Positions 50,741 to 59,525 of a stretch of DNA of 64,000 bases are shown one piece after another. Source of the DNA: an uncultured Clostridia bacterium (GTDB lineage: Bacteria > Bacillota > Clostridia > Oscillospirales > Acutalibacteraceae); contig CAKZZL010000029.1 of NCBI GenBank assembly GCA_937884995.1, positions 26,742 to 90,741 on the forward strand. Direction: 5' to 3'. The translations under genes and the position numbers were made by a program. Every line of letters starts with the position of its first letter. The stretch's first letter is position 1. The notes under the pieces are model-generated. The model had not been told where the DNA came from and ran no database searches. It worked only from the letters and a program-made list of their open reading frames with translations.

Positions 50741-50820
50741 GAAAATTTTGCAGCCTATGTGTTTAGGATAATGCAAATAATCAGGATAACTGAAGCAACA
50801 TAGACAAATGTCTTCATGAA

Positions 50821-50844
50821 GAGTTGCAACCGCAACTCCTTTTT
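50821..50844 (+). terminator. Terminator upstream of the HTH-HipA gene
   Basis: GAGTTGC (50821-50827), AACC, GCAACTC (50832-50838), then CTTTTT. The same GAGTTGC-AA(C/T)C-GCAACTC hairpin recurs at the other end of the HTH-HipA gene (52309-52340). Confidence 0.75.
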
Positions 50845-50853
50845 AGTTATCAT

Positions 50854-50885
50854 TTGACATATGTTATCATATATGATAACATATG
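50854..50885 (+). promoter_or_regulatory. Promoter fully covered by a 28-bp perfect palindrome
   Basis: TTGACA (50854-50859), 17 bp, TAACAT (50877-50882). Positions 50858-50885 form a perfect palindrome with half-site CATATGTTATCATA. An HTH protein encoded directly downstream is the obvious ligand, so this is a likely autoregulatory operator that blocks both promoter boxes. Confidence 0.8.
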
Positions 50886-50912
50886 GTGAATAATATTAAG
50901 GAGGTGAGAGAT

Positions 50913-52295
50913 TTGACTGACGACAATATTATTAGAATGCGGCAGAGTATTATATCAAAGCTGACGCAGGCACGACTTGAAAAAGGAATATCGCAGGCGC
51001 AGTTGGCGGAAATGATCGGAACGCAGCGTTCCAACATTTGCAGAATTGAAAGTGGCGCGCAAAATCTCTCGCTGGATATGTTAATTAAGATTTCTCAGGC
51101 GCTTGACAAGGACATCAGCGTAATTTTAGACGAAAGGAGTGATACCGTGAATAATAACTACATTTTGAAGTTATACGATGAGCCGCTTATAGAGTTTTCG
51201 CTCGAAACCAAACCGCTTGAAGGTTTGAAAGCAACTATTACAAGCGTTAATGAAAGCAAAAAAGCTCTGTTCCCAATTGACTTAAAACTCACCGATGAAG
51301 GCATAGTTAAATGGCTGGAACACAGAGTTATTCCTAAAAATCGTCAGTTTGTTGACGAGATTCTCAAATCCTTTGGACTCAGCGTTAATAACACAAAGGG
51401 TATTATTGACGTATGTATGGGCTTATCGCTTAACGATAGCTACTGGGTTGTCAAGAACGATTTTGACGGTAAATATGCCGATTATAATCTCTTTGAAAAT
51501 CGTTTTTCCGAGGCGCTTTCGCTTGTCGCTTACACCGGTGTTGGTACGGGCAACGAGGCGTTTTCAACCTCGCCTGAGTTTACAACTAACGGTATGCTCC
51601 GTAAGGCTTGGCGTTTCGTTGAGGACGATGGTATCTATCTTTACAAAGGCGGAACCGAAGGTGCTGCGAATGCCGGTAACGAGCCGTACAGCGAGTATTA
51701 TGCTTCTCAGATTGCCGAAGCGATGGGCTTAAACGCTGTTCATTATGACCTTGAAAACTGGAGGGGCATTCTTGCTTCAAAGTGCAAAATCTTTACCGAT
51801 ATTGATACCGCTTTTGTGCCTATCGGAAGGCTGATGAAAGAGGGAACCCTCAAAGCTGCACTTGACATCTACGGTGAATACGGAAAGGATTTTCGCGAGC
51901 AGGTTAACAGCATGCTAGTGTTTGACGCACTGATTTATAACGAGGACAGACATTTCGGCAACTTCGGTCTGCTGCGCGACAACCACAGCGGTAAAGTAAT
52001 TGCGCCTGCCCCAATTTTTGATAACGGATTGTCCCTTTTCAATTACGGTATGCCTGACGATTTCAAAAACCTTTCAGAATACGCAAAAACCAGAACCACT
52101 CCATACAGGATTTCTTTTGAAGATGTCTGCAGAGAAGTTATGGGAACGAAGCAGCGCAATCAGCTCAGAAAGATAGTTGATTTCAAATTCACAAGACACC
52201 CGTCAATCAATTTTCCCGAAGGGCGTCTGACTGCAATTGAAGACTATATCAATGTCCGCGCACGTGAATTACTGTCGTTACCTAAATTGAAATAA
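50913..52295 (+). CDS. HTH (Cro/CI) domain fused to a HipA-like kinase
   Basis: 460 residues from TTG 50913, which has AAGGAGGTGAGAGA in front; the upstream ATG 50883 lies inside the promoter and cannot be used. Residues about 1-75 are a Cro/CI helix-turn-helix (ISQAQLAEMIGTQRSNICRI). The rest is HipA-like: FDALIYNEDRHFGNFGLL (catalytic DRHxxN loop) and APIFDNGLSLF (metal Asp). HipB and HipA are normally separate antitoxin and Ser/Thr kinase toxin. At GTG 51147 an internal AAAGGAGTGATACC site stands at perfect distance, so a free 382-residue kinase could also be made. Confidence 0.85.
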   Translation: MTDDNIIRMRQSIISKLTQARLEKGISQAQLAEMIGTQRSNICRIESGAQNLSLDMLIKISQALDKDISVILDERSDTVNNNYILKLYDEPLIEFSLETKPLEGLKATITSVNESKKALFPIDLKLTDEGIVKWLEHRVIPKNRQFVDEILKSFGLSVNNTKGIIDVCMGLSLNDSYWVVKNDFDGKYADYNLFENRFSEALSLVAYTGVGTGNEAFSTSPEFTTNGMLRKAWRFVEDDGIYLYKGGTEGAANAGNEPYSEYYASQIAEAMGLNAVHYDLENWRGILASKCKIFTDIDTAFVPIGRLMKEGTLKAALDIYGEYGKDFREQVNSMLVFDALIYNEDRHFGNFGLLRDNHSGKVIAPAPIFDNGLSLFNYGMPDDFKNLSEYAKTRTTPYRISFEDVCREVMGTKQRNQLRKIVDFKFTRHPSINFPEGRLTAIEDYINVRARELLSLPKLK

Positions 52296-52308
52296 TCAAA
52301 CGCAAAAC

Positions 52309-52340
52309 AACGAGGAGTTGCAATCGCAACTCCTCGTTTT
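52309..52340. terminator. Bidirectional terminator after the HTH-HipA gene
   Basis: AACGAGGAGTTGC (52309-52321), AATC, GCAACTCCTCGTT (52326-52338): 13-bp perfect stem followed by TTG on plus and GTTTTG on minus. It is shared with the convergent 66-residue gene. Confidence 0.8.
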
Positions 52341-52343
52341 GTT

Positions 52344-52544
52344 CTATTCAAGTATTTCATAATTAGAATAATGGTATTTATGTACCAACTCTTCAAAAGT
52401 GTCTTTACTTGTATTTAACTTAACAAGAAAATTTACTTTTGTTCCGGTATCTTCTACATCTACTGAATACTCAATGTGCTCCCAATGAGCCATTTTTAGG
52501 TATCTTTCAAGTGCTGAAGGACTTTTCACTCTGATTGTCAGCAT
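52344..52544 (-). CDS. Hypothetical protein, 66 residues
   Basis: Starts at 52544 behind GAAAGGAGAAATTGCA, a strong ribosome site, which argues that it is real. Sequence MLTIRVKSPSALERYLKMAH followed by mixed strands and helices; no Cys, no membrane segment, no recognised family. It is convergent with the HTH-HipA gene and shares its terminator. A small accessory protein of the same island is possible, but no function can be assigned. Confidence 0.6.
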   Translation of the reverse strand: MLTIRVKSPSALERYLKMAHWEHIEYSVDVEDTGTKVNFLVKLNTSKDTFEELVHKYHYSNYEILE

Positions 52545-52945
52545 TGCAATTTCTCCTTTCTAATAAGATAGCACGATGTACTTCATATTAGAATTGGTAA
52601 AAATAGCGAAGAAAAAGAGGAGATAAAGCCCCTCTTAACTTTCGTGACCAGAGTCACAAGAGTTTTTCCCGACGCCGCATTCAGGAGAAGACGGATCGGC
52701 AGAATCGCGGTGAACGGCGAAAAAGAGTAAAAATGAGCAAAAATCAGCCCGAACATCACTGTTGACTGGAATAAAACCTATCGGGCTTACTGCTCAGGCC
52801 GTTCATGTGGATAAAGTCTGTTTCAGACGCGTTTTTGCCTCCATAAGCTCTGCAGGAAGAGCATACAACGGGCAATATCTTACGGGCAAGACCATAATGG
52901 CTGTGCCCGCATTTTTCATAGTAACTCATATATCATAAAAATTTA
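52545..52945. other. Gene-poor gap with short hairpins and one doubtful ORF
   Basis: Contains GTGAC-CAGA-GTCAC (near 52647) and AGCCCGA...TCGGGCT (52746-52790 region) inverted repeats, and a 38-codon minus-strand frame at 52803-52919 (starts MKNAGTAIMVLPVRYCPLYA) that lacks a good ribosome site. Base composition is more G+C-rich than its neighbours. Nothing here can be called a gene with confidence. Confidence 0.4.
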
Positions 52946-54436
52946 TCAGTTATATCCTATAGCAACGCCCAAAAGCATAAAGAATACCGAAATGATAGCT
53001 TCAATAAGGAAAAGCTTACTTGTCCATTTGAGCCATTTGCGGTAGGATATGCCTACCATGCCTATAGCTATTATCATAAGTCCGCTTGTGGGATAAAGCA
53101 TATTTGTAAATCCGTCTGCAAAGCAGAAGGTTATTACAAGCATCTGTCTGTGAAGTCCGGTCAAATCACAAAGTATTGAGAGCATGGGGACTATAAGGAA
53201 AGCCTTCGCAGTACCACTGCTTACAAAGAACTCTAAAAGGGCAGTAAAGAAGAACATAAGAAGAATTACTCCATAAGGTGACACCCCGTCGAGAGCATTG
53301 TTAAGAGCATTAAGAACCGTATGCATAATCATTCCTTCATCAAGGACATAAGTTATAGCAAGAATGAAAATGATAACCGGAATTACGGGAAGAATTGTTT
53401 TAACTCCGCTTCCGAAGGCTGAAAAAAGTTTCTTGCCTCTGAGCCCGGATACATGACCTGCAAGAAATCCTCCTATGGGGAAGAATACGGCCATGGATCC
53501 CATGGAAGCATAGCTTCCCAGATTTGCCATTAATTCATTTCCTGTTTTGCTTCCCACCATGCTGAAAACAAAGGAGGCAATGGTTCCGCCCAAAACACAT
53601 ATAAGGGAGATAAGAAATACATTTGTTGCCTTAGCGATTTTTTCATCCTTCAGTGTCTCACGGCAAAGTTCAATAGGATAACGGCCCCTTATTTTTTTAT
53701 CGCTTTCATATGCTGGAGATTTAGCAGGATTCCTTTCAATCTTTTTCGCATAGCTTATTAAAAACATTGTAAGGGAGATATATACAGCTATGAATACTAA
53801 AATTCTGAGCCAAAGACCTGACAAAACAGGTATACCGGCAAGTTTCTGAACCGTTATTACATTAAAAGGATTAAATGTTGCTGCAGTAAAGCCGAAGGCT
53901 ACTGCTACAAAACTCATGCCTATCCCGGTAAGAGAATCCCACCCCATGGCCAAGGAAATGGCCACTGCTATGGGAACCAGTGTCAGGCTTTCTTCCAAAA
54001 TACCGGCAGTGGAACTTAAAAACATGCCGAAGAGAACCATTACGGCTATAAGCATATAACGTTTGCTCTCGTATCTGTTTACTATTGAAGCCATCATATA
54101 TTTCAAAACGCCGATTTTGTCAAGAATAAGGAAAGTTCCTCCCACCAATACTATGATTGCAATAATTGCAAGTCCTACCGAAGCTTTTGAACTTGTAAAA
54201 GCAAGTATCGGAGAAGCAGCTATCTTCCATATCGGAAGTTTGTATTCTTCATTTTCCGTATACGTTCCTGCAATTACAGAGCCGTTTTCGTCCAAGCGGA
54301 ATTCTCCGCGGGGCAGAATCTGCGTCAACGCCCCTACCAAAATCAGAATCACAAGGAGGAGTCCAGCAATCCCGAGCAATGTCTTTTTGTCAATGTTCAG
54401 GCCTTCTGAGTCCTTTTGCGTTTCTTTTTCGCTCAT
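52946..54436 (-). CDS. YfcC-family membrane transporter
   Basis: 496 residues, about twelve membrane helices. N-terminal cytoplasmic stretch (about 1-17), then LLGIAGLLLVILILVGALTQ with the ILPRGEF motif after it; later FGFTAATFNPFNVITVQKLA and YPTSGLMIIAIGMVGISYRK WLKW-like ends, as in the YfcC/ion-transporter superfamily (putative basic amino acid or dicarboxylate carriers). The substrate is not determinable. The gene has no cotranscribed neighbour. Confidence is high for a transporter of this family, low for any substrate. Confidence 0.83.
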   Translation of the reverse strand: MSEKETQKDSEGLNIDKKTLLGIAGLLLVILILVGALTQILPRGEFRLDENGSVIAGTYTENEEYKLPIWKIAASPILAFTSSKASVGLAIIAIIVLVGGTFLILDKIGVLKYMMASIVNRYESKRYMLIAVMVLFGMFLSSTAGILEESLTLVPIAVAISLAMGWDSLTGIGMSFVAVAFGFTAATFNPFNVITVQKLAGIPVLSGLWLRILVFIAVYISLTMFLISYAKKIERNPAKSPAYESDKKIRGRYPIELCRETLKDEKIAKATNVFLISLICVLGGTIASFVFSMVGSKTGNELMANLGSYASMGSMAVFFPIGGFLAGHVSGLRGKKLFSAFGSGVKTILPVIPVIIFILAITYVLDEGMIMHTVLNALNNALDGVSPYGVILLMFFFTALLEFFVSSGTAKAFLIVPMLSILCDLTGLHRQMLVITFCFADGFTNMLYPTSGLMIIAIGMVGISYRKWLKWTSKLFLIEAIISVFFMLLGVAIGYN

Positions 54437-54637
54437 TCTTTCTTACCTGCCATATATCTATATATTTTTTCTTCTTTCAGAATAAATATATTATGCCATA
54501 GACGTGCAGTTATTGCAAGAAAAAGGCCTTGGTTAAGACTAAATTCCAGAAAATTCTGAGTCATATGTCCTTCGGCATTTTGCTCTTAAAAATATTTTGG
54601 CTTTAGGTATAATTTAGGTTCGGAGGGTATAGTAAAA

Positions 54638-54697
54638 ATGAACTTAAGGCAAGGCCTTAAAAAATTCAGTTATAAAAAAACGGAGGCATATATATGA
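54638..54697 (+). CDS. 19-residue leader ORF overlapping the surface protein start
   Basis: ATG at 54638 stands behind CGGAGGGTATAGTAAAA and the frame (MNLRQGLKKFSYKKTEAYI) ends in TGA 54695-54697, overlapping the next ATG as ATGA. The ORF covers the surface-protein ribosome site (CGGAGG). This geometry predicts translational coupling: ribosomes finishing the leader would restart on the surface protein. A TATAAT -10 box is at 54608-54613. Confidence 0.5.
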   Translation: MNLRQGLKKFSYKKTEAYI

Positions 54698-56295
54698 AAA
54701 AAGCAATTATATCAATATTTTTGGTAATAGCGCTGATATCAAGTTTAGTAGTTACTGCATTTGCAGAGGGAGGCCCCGGTGGAACACCGCCCGGAGATCC
54801 GCCAGGTGGCGGTCAGGGAGGCAGCATGGGACGCTCAAGCTCAAGCTCAGTAACTTATTCAGGAAATAGCAGCATAAGCTCATCGGAAACTCAAAGCGAT
54901 ATGACATACAGTTCTGATACTGCGGATGAAAATGCTCTCCTTATTGACACGTCAGATGAGGTTACAATTTCAAATCCTACAGTCACAAAATCAGGTGATT
55001 CAGACGGAGGAGACAATTGTAACTTCTATGGTATAAACTCAGGTATTATGGTTAAGGGCGGCACAACGACATATATAAACGGAGGAAGCATTGAAACAAC
55101 AGCAACCGGCGCAAATGGTGTATTCTCCTATGGCGGAAACGGCGGACAAAACGGAGCTGAGGGAGACGGAACTACCGTGGTTATCCAAGATACTGTTATC
55201 ACTACAAGCGGAGATAACGCAGGTGGCATTATGACAACCGGCGGTGGAGTTACTCAGGCAGAAAACCTGACAATTAACACATCAGGTCGTTCGTCTGCAG
55301 CAATAAGAACAGACAGAGGTGGCGGAACAGTTACAGTAACTGGCGGAAACTATACAACAAGCGGGCTCGGCTCTCCTGCAATTTATTCCACTGCGGACAT
55401 AACCGTAAATGATGCAACTCTTGTATCAAATTTATCCGAGGGTGTTTGCATAGAAGGTAAAAACAGTGTAACAATTAACAACAGTGATTTAACCGCAAGC
55501 AATACACAGACAAACGGAAATGCAACGTTTTTGGATACCATTATGATATACCAGTCAATGTCCGGAGATGCAGACAGCGGTACATCATCATTTAGCATGA
55601 CAGGCGGCAGCCTTACAAGCAAGAGCGGACATGTATTCCATGTAACCAATACCAATGCAGTAATAAACCTGACAGGAGTTACAATCAATAATGAAGACGA
55701 CGAGAATATACTTCTTTCAGTATCTGATGACGGATGGAGCGGATCTTCAAATATCGCAACACTAAATGCATCAGGTCAGATATTAAGCGGAACAATCTTA
55801 GTAGGAGATAACTCAAGCTTAACTCTTAACCTTACGGATTCTTCAGCATTTACCGGCAGCATAAGCGGTGAAATAACAAATGCAAAGGGAGATACAGTTT
55901 CAACGGAAGTCGGAACAGTAAGTGTAACACTTGATGACAGCAGCAAATGGTTTCTTACGGCAGATACATATATCAGCGAATTCAACGGAAATCCTGCTAA
56001 CGTTATAAACAACGGATATACACTTTATGTAAACGGTGTAGCTTTGGAAGGTACATCGGATTCAGGCGAACTTCCGACTGCAACAAATACAGATACATCT
56101 TCTGTAAGTGAGACTGTAGCCGGCGCAGAAGAAACAGAAACAGCAAATGAAAGCAACAACACGGTTTTGTATATTCTGATCGGAATCGCAGGCATAGCAG
56201 TAATTGCAGTAATTGCTTTTGCCGTTACAAAGAGAAAAAAGACTTCTCAAGCCGAAAATGCAACGGAAACAGATAATCAACAGAGAAATGAGTAA
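54694..56295 (+). CDS. Secreted beta-helix surface protein with C-terminal membrane anchor
   Basis: 533 residues. Signal peptide (MKKAIISIFLVIALISSLVV, cleavage after TAFA near residue 26), a Gly/Pro-rich stretch (GGPGGTPPGDPPGGGQGG), a Ser-rich region, then a long region of short repeated strands (SGGIMTTGG-like turns, TINNSDL, INLTGVTINN) typical of right-handed parallel beta-helix adhesins or carbohydrate-active proteins. A Thr/Ser/Glu-rich linker leads to one membrane helix (LYILIGIAGIAVIAVIAFAV) and a basic tail KRKK. No LPXTG motif is present. Probably exposed on the cell surface. Confidence 0.82.
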   Translation: MKKAIISIFLVIALISSLVVTAFAEGGPGGTPPGDPPGGGQGGSMGRSSSSSVTYSGNSSISSSETQSDMTYSSDTADENALLIDTSDEVTISNPTVTKSGDSDGGDNCNFYGINSGIMVKGGTTTYINGGSIETTATGANGVFSYGGNGGQNGAEGDGTTVVIQDTVITTSGDNAGGIMTTGGGVTQAENLTINTSGRSSAAIRTDRGGGTVTVTGGNYTTSGLGSPAIYSTADITVNDATLVSNLSEGVCIEGKNSVTINNSDLTASNTQTNGNATFLDTIMIYQSMSGDADSGTSSFSMTGGSLTSKSGHVFHVTNTNAVINLTGVTINNEDDENILLSVSDDGWSGSSNIATLNASGQILSGTILVGDNSSLTLNLTDSSAFTGSISGEITNAKGDTVSTEVGTVSVTLDDSSKWFLTADTYISEFNGNPANVINNGYTLYVNGVALEGTSDSGELPTATNTDTSSVSETVAGAEETETANESNNTVLYILIGIAGIAVIAVIAFAVTKRKKTSQAENATETDNQQRNE

Positions 56296-56313
56296 AAAAG
56301 AAAATTAGCAAAT

Positions 56314-56358
56314 AACTCCTGCAGAAGGAAGGAAACTCCTGCAGGAGTTTGACTTTTT
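56314..56358 (+). terminator. Terminator after the surface protein gene
   Basis: AACTCCTGCAG (56314-56324) pairs with CTGCAGGAGTT (56339-56349), 11 bp, followed by TGACTTTTT. Confidence 0.8.
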
Positions 56359-56432
56359 AAAGAAATGGGAGTGGGATTTCCAGATCTTTACATGCGAGAA
56401 AAGCTCCCGTTTTTGCCATATATTTTATTGAT

Positions 56433-56474
56433 TTGAAACTGCTAAAGTGTTAAAATTATACTGTATAATTTTAA
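56433..56474 (+). promoter_or_regulatory. Promoter with a 25-bp perfect dyad operator for the nickel/dehydratase operon
   Basis: TTGAAA (56433-56438), 18 bp, TATACT (56457-56462). TTAAAATTATAC (56450-56461), one central T, GTATAATTTTAA (56463-56474) is a perfect 12-1-12 dyad over the -10 box. A one-base centre is typical of Fur-family boxes, but the half-site does not match a classical Fur, Zur or PerR consensus. A metal- or redox-sensing repressor is plausible. Confidence 0.7.
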
Positions 56475-56490
56475 GGGACGGTGTTATCTT

Positions 56491-56739
56491 ATGCATGACC
56501 ATCATATAAGAGAGGAAGCAAGCAAAGAAGAATTGATAGCAATGCTGGAATATATGTCAGTACATAACAGTTCACACTCTGCTCAGCTCACGGAACTTGG
56601 ACAAAAACTGAAAGAATTGGGCTTTGGTGATCTTGCATCTACAATAGAAGATGCCGTGGGGAAATACTCAGAAGGAAATGCAATTCTTGACAATGCAGTC
56701 AAGAGCTTGAAAATAAAGGCAGATGAGGGGATAGGATGA
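56491..56739 (+). CDS. Small His-containing helical protein, first gene of the operon
   Basis: 82 residues, MHDHHIREEASKEELIAMLE followed by YMSVHNSSHSAQLTELGQKL. The N-terminal HDHH and later HNSSHS histidines could bind a metal. The rest is amphipathic helix (LKELGFGDLASTIEDAVGKY, ILDNAVKSLKIKADE). No cysteine, signal or membrane segment. It resembles small helical proteins met near cobalt/nickel genes, but I cannot name the family with certainty. Its stop overlaps the next start as ATGA. Confidence 0.7.
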   Translation: MHDHHIREEASKEELIAMLEYMSVHNSSHSAQLTELGQKLKELGFGDLASTIEDAVGKYSEGNAILDNAVKSLKIKADEGIG

Positions 56740-57935
56740 AGGATTTAAAGTATTTATATGAATTTGAAAACCTCCTACAGGAGGCAAATAACGAACTTGT
56801 TCAGCAGGCAAAAAAAGATGGCAAACTTTGTCTGGCATACACATGCTATCATATACCGGAAGTATTGCTTAATTTACCGGGTTGTTTTTCAACAAGACTT
56901 CGTGCGCCCAGAACAGGATCACTGGATATATCCACATATTACCTCAGTTCATTTCTTTGCGGCTATTCCAAAGCACTTGTTGAAAGAGGTATAGAAGGCG
57001 GATATCAGCATCTGGATGCGCTTTTCGGTTCTGAGACATGTTCGCAAATGAACAGAGCATATGAACATTTTGAGCTTTTGCATCTGGTTGATAATGAAAA
57101 ATTCTTTGTTACAATTTCAGATGTGCCTTTCAAGATTATGCCTCACACAGTTAAGCACTACAAGCGTCAGATGCAGGAAAAAGTACTTGATAAACTGCAT
57201 GATGTTTATGGTGTGGATATCAGCGATAACTCTCTGAAAAAAGCAGTTGAGGAACACAACGAAGTCTGCCGACTCATAACTGAAATCGGAGAATACAGGA
57301 AAGAGGACAATCCCCGTATAACGGGTTATGAGTATCACATACTCAACCTCATAACATATTGCTGTCCCAAGTATCTCATTATTGATAAACTCAGAGAGAC
57401 AGCAGAAGAGCTAAAGAAAAGGACTCCTGATAAGAAGAAAAACTACAGAGCAAAGATAGTCGTTGTAGGTTCAGAGATGGACGACCCGGACTTTACAAAA
57501 CTTATCGAGGAATCCGGAGCTTTGGTCGTGGCAGACAGGTTCTGTTTCGGAGCTCTTCCGGGAAGAGAAGAAATTAAGCTTAATGATAATGAAGATATAC
57601 TGGAACAAATCATTCTCCATTATATGAGAACAAGCCAGTGCCCGAGATATATGTCACAGGACAAGGTCGAAGGCAGACGCGAATATGTACGTGAGCTTGT
57701 AAATGATTATCATGCTGACGGAGTTCTTTATGAACAGCTTAAGTTCTGCGAATACTGGGGATACGAGAGAGCTCTTGCCTCTCACGTTGTGACAAATGAT
57801 TTCGGAATTCCTTCCGTATGTGTTGACAGACAATATACAGCAAGTGCGTCGGGACAACTCAGAACAAGAGTCCAGGCCTTTGTTGAAAGCCTGGAAATCA
57901 AGAAGATTCAAAAAGAAAAGGAGGCAGAAAAATGA
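56736..57935 (+). CDS. 2-hydroxyacyl-CoA dehydratase / double-cubane-type subunit, HgdB-like
   Basis: 399 residues of the HgdB/BcrB/DCCP superfamily. Visible cluster-type cysteines: C37 (AYTCYHIPEVLL), C75 (SFLCGYSKAL), C102, C270 (ADRFCFGALPGREE), C302 (SQCPRY) and C338 (LKFCEYWGYE). DRxCFG, CPR and KFC are family hallmarks. Enzymes of this group receive single low-potential electrons from an ATP-driven activase, acting on hydroxyacyl-CoA, benzoyl-CoA or small molecules. The gene overlaps both neighbours by 4 bp (ATGA). Substrate unknown. Confidence 0.85.
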   Translation: MKDLKYLYEFENLLQEANNELVQQAKKDGKLCLAYTCYHIPEVLLNLPGCFSTRLRAPRTGSLDISTYYLSSFLCGYSKALVERGIEGGYQHLDALFGSETCSQMNRAYEHFELLHLVDNEKFFVTISDVPFKIMPHTVKHYKRQMQEKVLDKLHDVYGVDISDNSLKKAVEEHNEVCRLITEIGEYRKEDNPRITGYEYHILNLITYCCPKYLIIDKLRETAEELKKRTPDKKKNYRAKIVVVGSEMDDPDFTKLIEESGALVVADRFCFGALPGREEIKLNDNEDILEQIILHYMRTSQCPRYMSQDKVEGRREYVRELVNDYHADGVLYEQLKFCEYWGYERALASHVVTNDFGIPSVCVDRQYTASASGQLRTRVQAFVESLEIKKIQKEKEAEK

Positions 57936-59503
57936 GTATAAAATCGAAACTGAAAAATCTATGGAGAAATCAGCCGTCGAATCTCGGACTCCTTCATGAA
58001 GATAAAACAGGCATCCTAAAACACAGAGAGTGGCGTGGCATAGCAGATACATCATATGACTATTATCGCTGGCTGATAACCTGGAAAGATATTATTCTTA
58101 TGTCAGCAAAAGCCCCTGTATCAACGGTAAAGGGAATATATAACTACCGGTGGATGGCAAGTTATTTGAGCGCGCCAGCCTGGGTTGACAGACATACTGA
58201 GGGCTTAAGAGGACCTCAGCTTAAAATGACACATCTTCATTTTAATATGCTTGTTAAACCCACTACAGATTTGATTAATTTCCTGCTCGCAAATGACAGA
58301 CATTTCCACGAAAAATCAAAATGGGCAGACAGGACCGTAAATGTTGATGAAATCTTTTCATCTGAGTTTATAGCCGGATTCCCAAATCTGAGAGATAATC
58401 ATGTCACGACCATTCCGATATTCTTAACATCAATGGTTGATCAAAACATAACTCCACCATATCTGGATATTACTGAAGGCTATGGTGTTCCCGCGGATGT
58501 ATGTCCCCTTCCGTCTGCAGAGGCCGGCGTTGCAATTAATGATGACTATCCTCTTGTGGGTGTTTGTTCATTGACATGCAACATGCCTTGTGATGGCTCG
58601 ATAATGAACTCTTCATATATTGACAGAAGATTCAATCTTCCCACACAGGTTATAAATGTTCCACTCAGATACAACGGAGAAGATGTCCAGGAATATGCGG
58701 TAGATGAGATAAAATCTGCTATTGCTTTCGTTGAGGAACAGACCGGAGAAAAGTGGGACTGGGATGCCTTCTTCTCGGCAATGAAAATCTACAATAAGCA
58801 GACTGAGTATGAAATTCAGAAATGGGAAGTCAACAAGACTGACTATCCTCAAATGACAGGCGCAACATTCTGGCTATACAGACTCTTTTACTTCCACATT
58901 TCCGGAGGTATGGATAAACGTTTTCTGAAAACTGATGAAAAAGTTAACCGTATAATGTTGAAAGCTTATGAGAATAAGGTTCCGTGTTCAAAGGAAATGA
59001 GACACAGAGCAATTGTTTGGTCTTGTCCTGCAAACTATTACACAAGTCTTGCAAACTGGCTTGAAAATTGCTGGGGTGTAAATGTAGTAATGGATATGGA
59101 AACAATGATTTCATATTATATGTATGATACCGAGGATCCGGAAAAGGCTCTCGGCACACTTGCAAAGACACTTCAGAGAACAACCATGAGAAAGCATACA
59201 AAAGGCGGATATCAAAATGTTGTTGATGAGCTCTGGAGAATAGTTGAAGAGTTTAATGCAGACATGGTAATAATGTATGACCAGATATCATGCAAGGGTA
59301 TGGACGGTCTGAACGGAATCTTTGATGACCAGGCAAGAGAACACAATGTCAGCTTTATATGGGTTCCCCAGGATCTTATGGATCCCCGCACGATTTCAAG
59401 AAGAGATATGCGTGAGCATATAAACAAATATATGACAACAGTTCTGCAGGAAGAACCTGTGGATCCGACACTGGTGGATTTTGATGACAGTCTTTCATGG
59501 TAA
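57932..59503 (+). CDS. 2-hydroxyacyl-CoA dehydratase family large subunit, HgdA-like, divergent
   Basis: 523 residues, longer than usual HgdA (about 430-480). Cysteines occur at C191 (VPADVCPLP), C212/C216/C220 (GVCSLTCNMPCDG), C352, C365 (VWSCPANYY), C380 and C454 (YDQISCKGMDG). The C-terminal DMVIMYDQISCKGM strand is typical of the superfamily. The CxxxCxxxC cluster motif near residue 212 is the most eye-catching part. It forms a pair with the preceding HgdB-like subunit (4-bp overlap). Whether it binds a [4Fe-4S] or a double-cubane cluster cannot be told. Confidence 0.78.
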   Translation: MSIKSKLKNLWRNQPSNLGLLHEDKTGILKHREWRGIADTSYDYYRWLITWKDIILMSAKAPVSTVKGIYNYRWMASYLSAPAWVDRHTEGLRGPQLKMTHLHFNMLVKPTTDLINFLLANDRHFHEKSKWADRTVNVDEIFSSEFIAGFPNLRDNHVTTIPIFLTSMVDQNITPPYLDITEGYGVPADVCPLPSAEAGVAINDDYPLVGVCSLTCNMPCDGSIMNSSYIDRRFNLPTQVINVPLRYNGEDVQEYAVDEIKSAIAFVEEQTGEKWDWDAFFSAMKIYNKQTEYEIQKWEVNKTDYPQMTGATFWLYRLFYFHISGGMDKRFLKTDEKVNRIMLKAYENKVPCSKEMRHRAIVWSCPANYYTSLANWLENCWGVNVVMDMETMISYYMYDTEDPEKALGTLAKTLQRTTMRKHTKGGYQNVVDELWRIVEEFNADMVIMYDQISCKGMDGLNGIFDDQAREHNVSFIWVPQDLMDPRTISRRDMREHINKYMTTVLQEEPVDPTLVDFDDSLSW

Positions 59504-59525
59504 TAATTTTTGAGGAGAATATCTT

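Noticed and set aside
52803..52919. 38-codon minus-strand ORF after the YfcC gene
   Set aside because: Weak start context, no recognised pattern and located in a gene-poor gap; not called as a gene.
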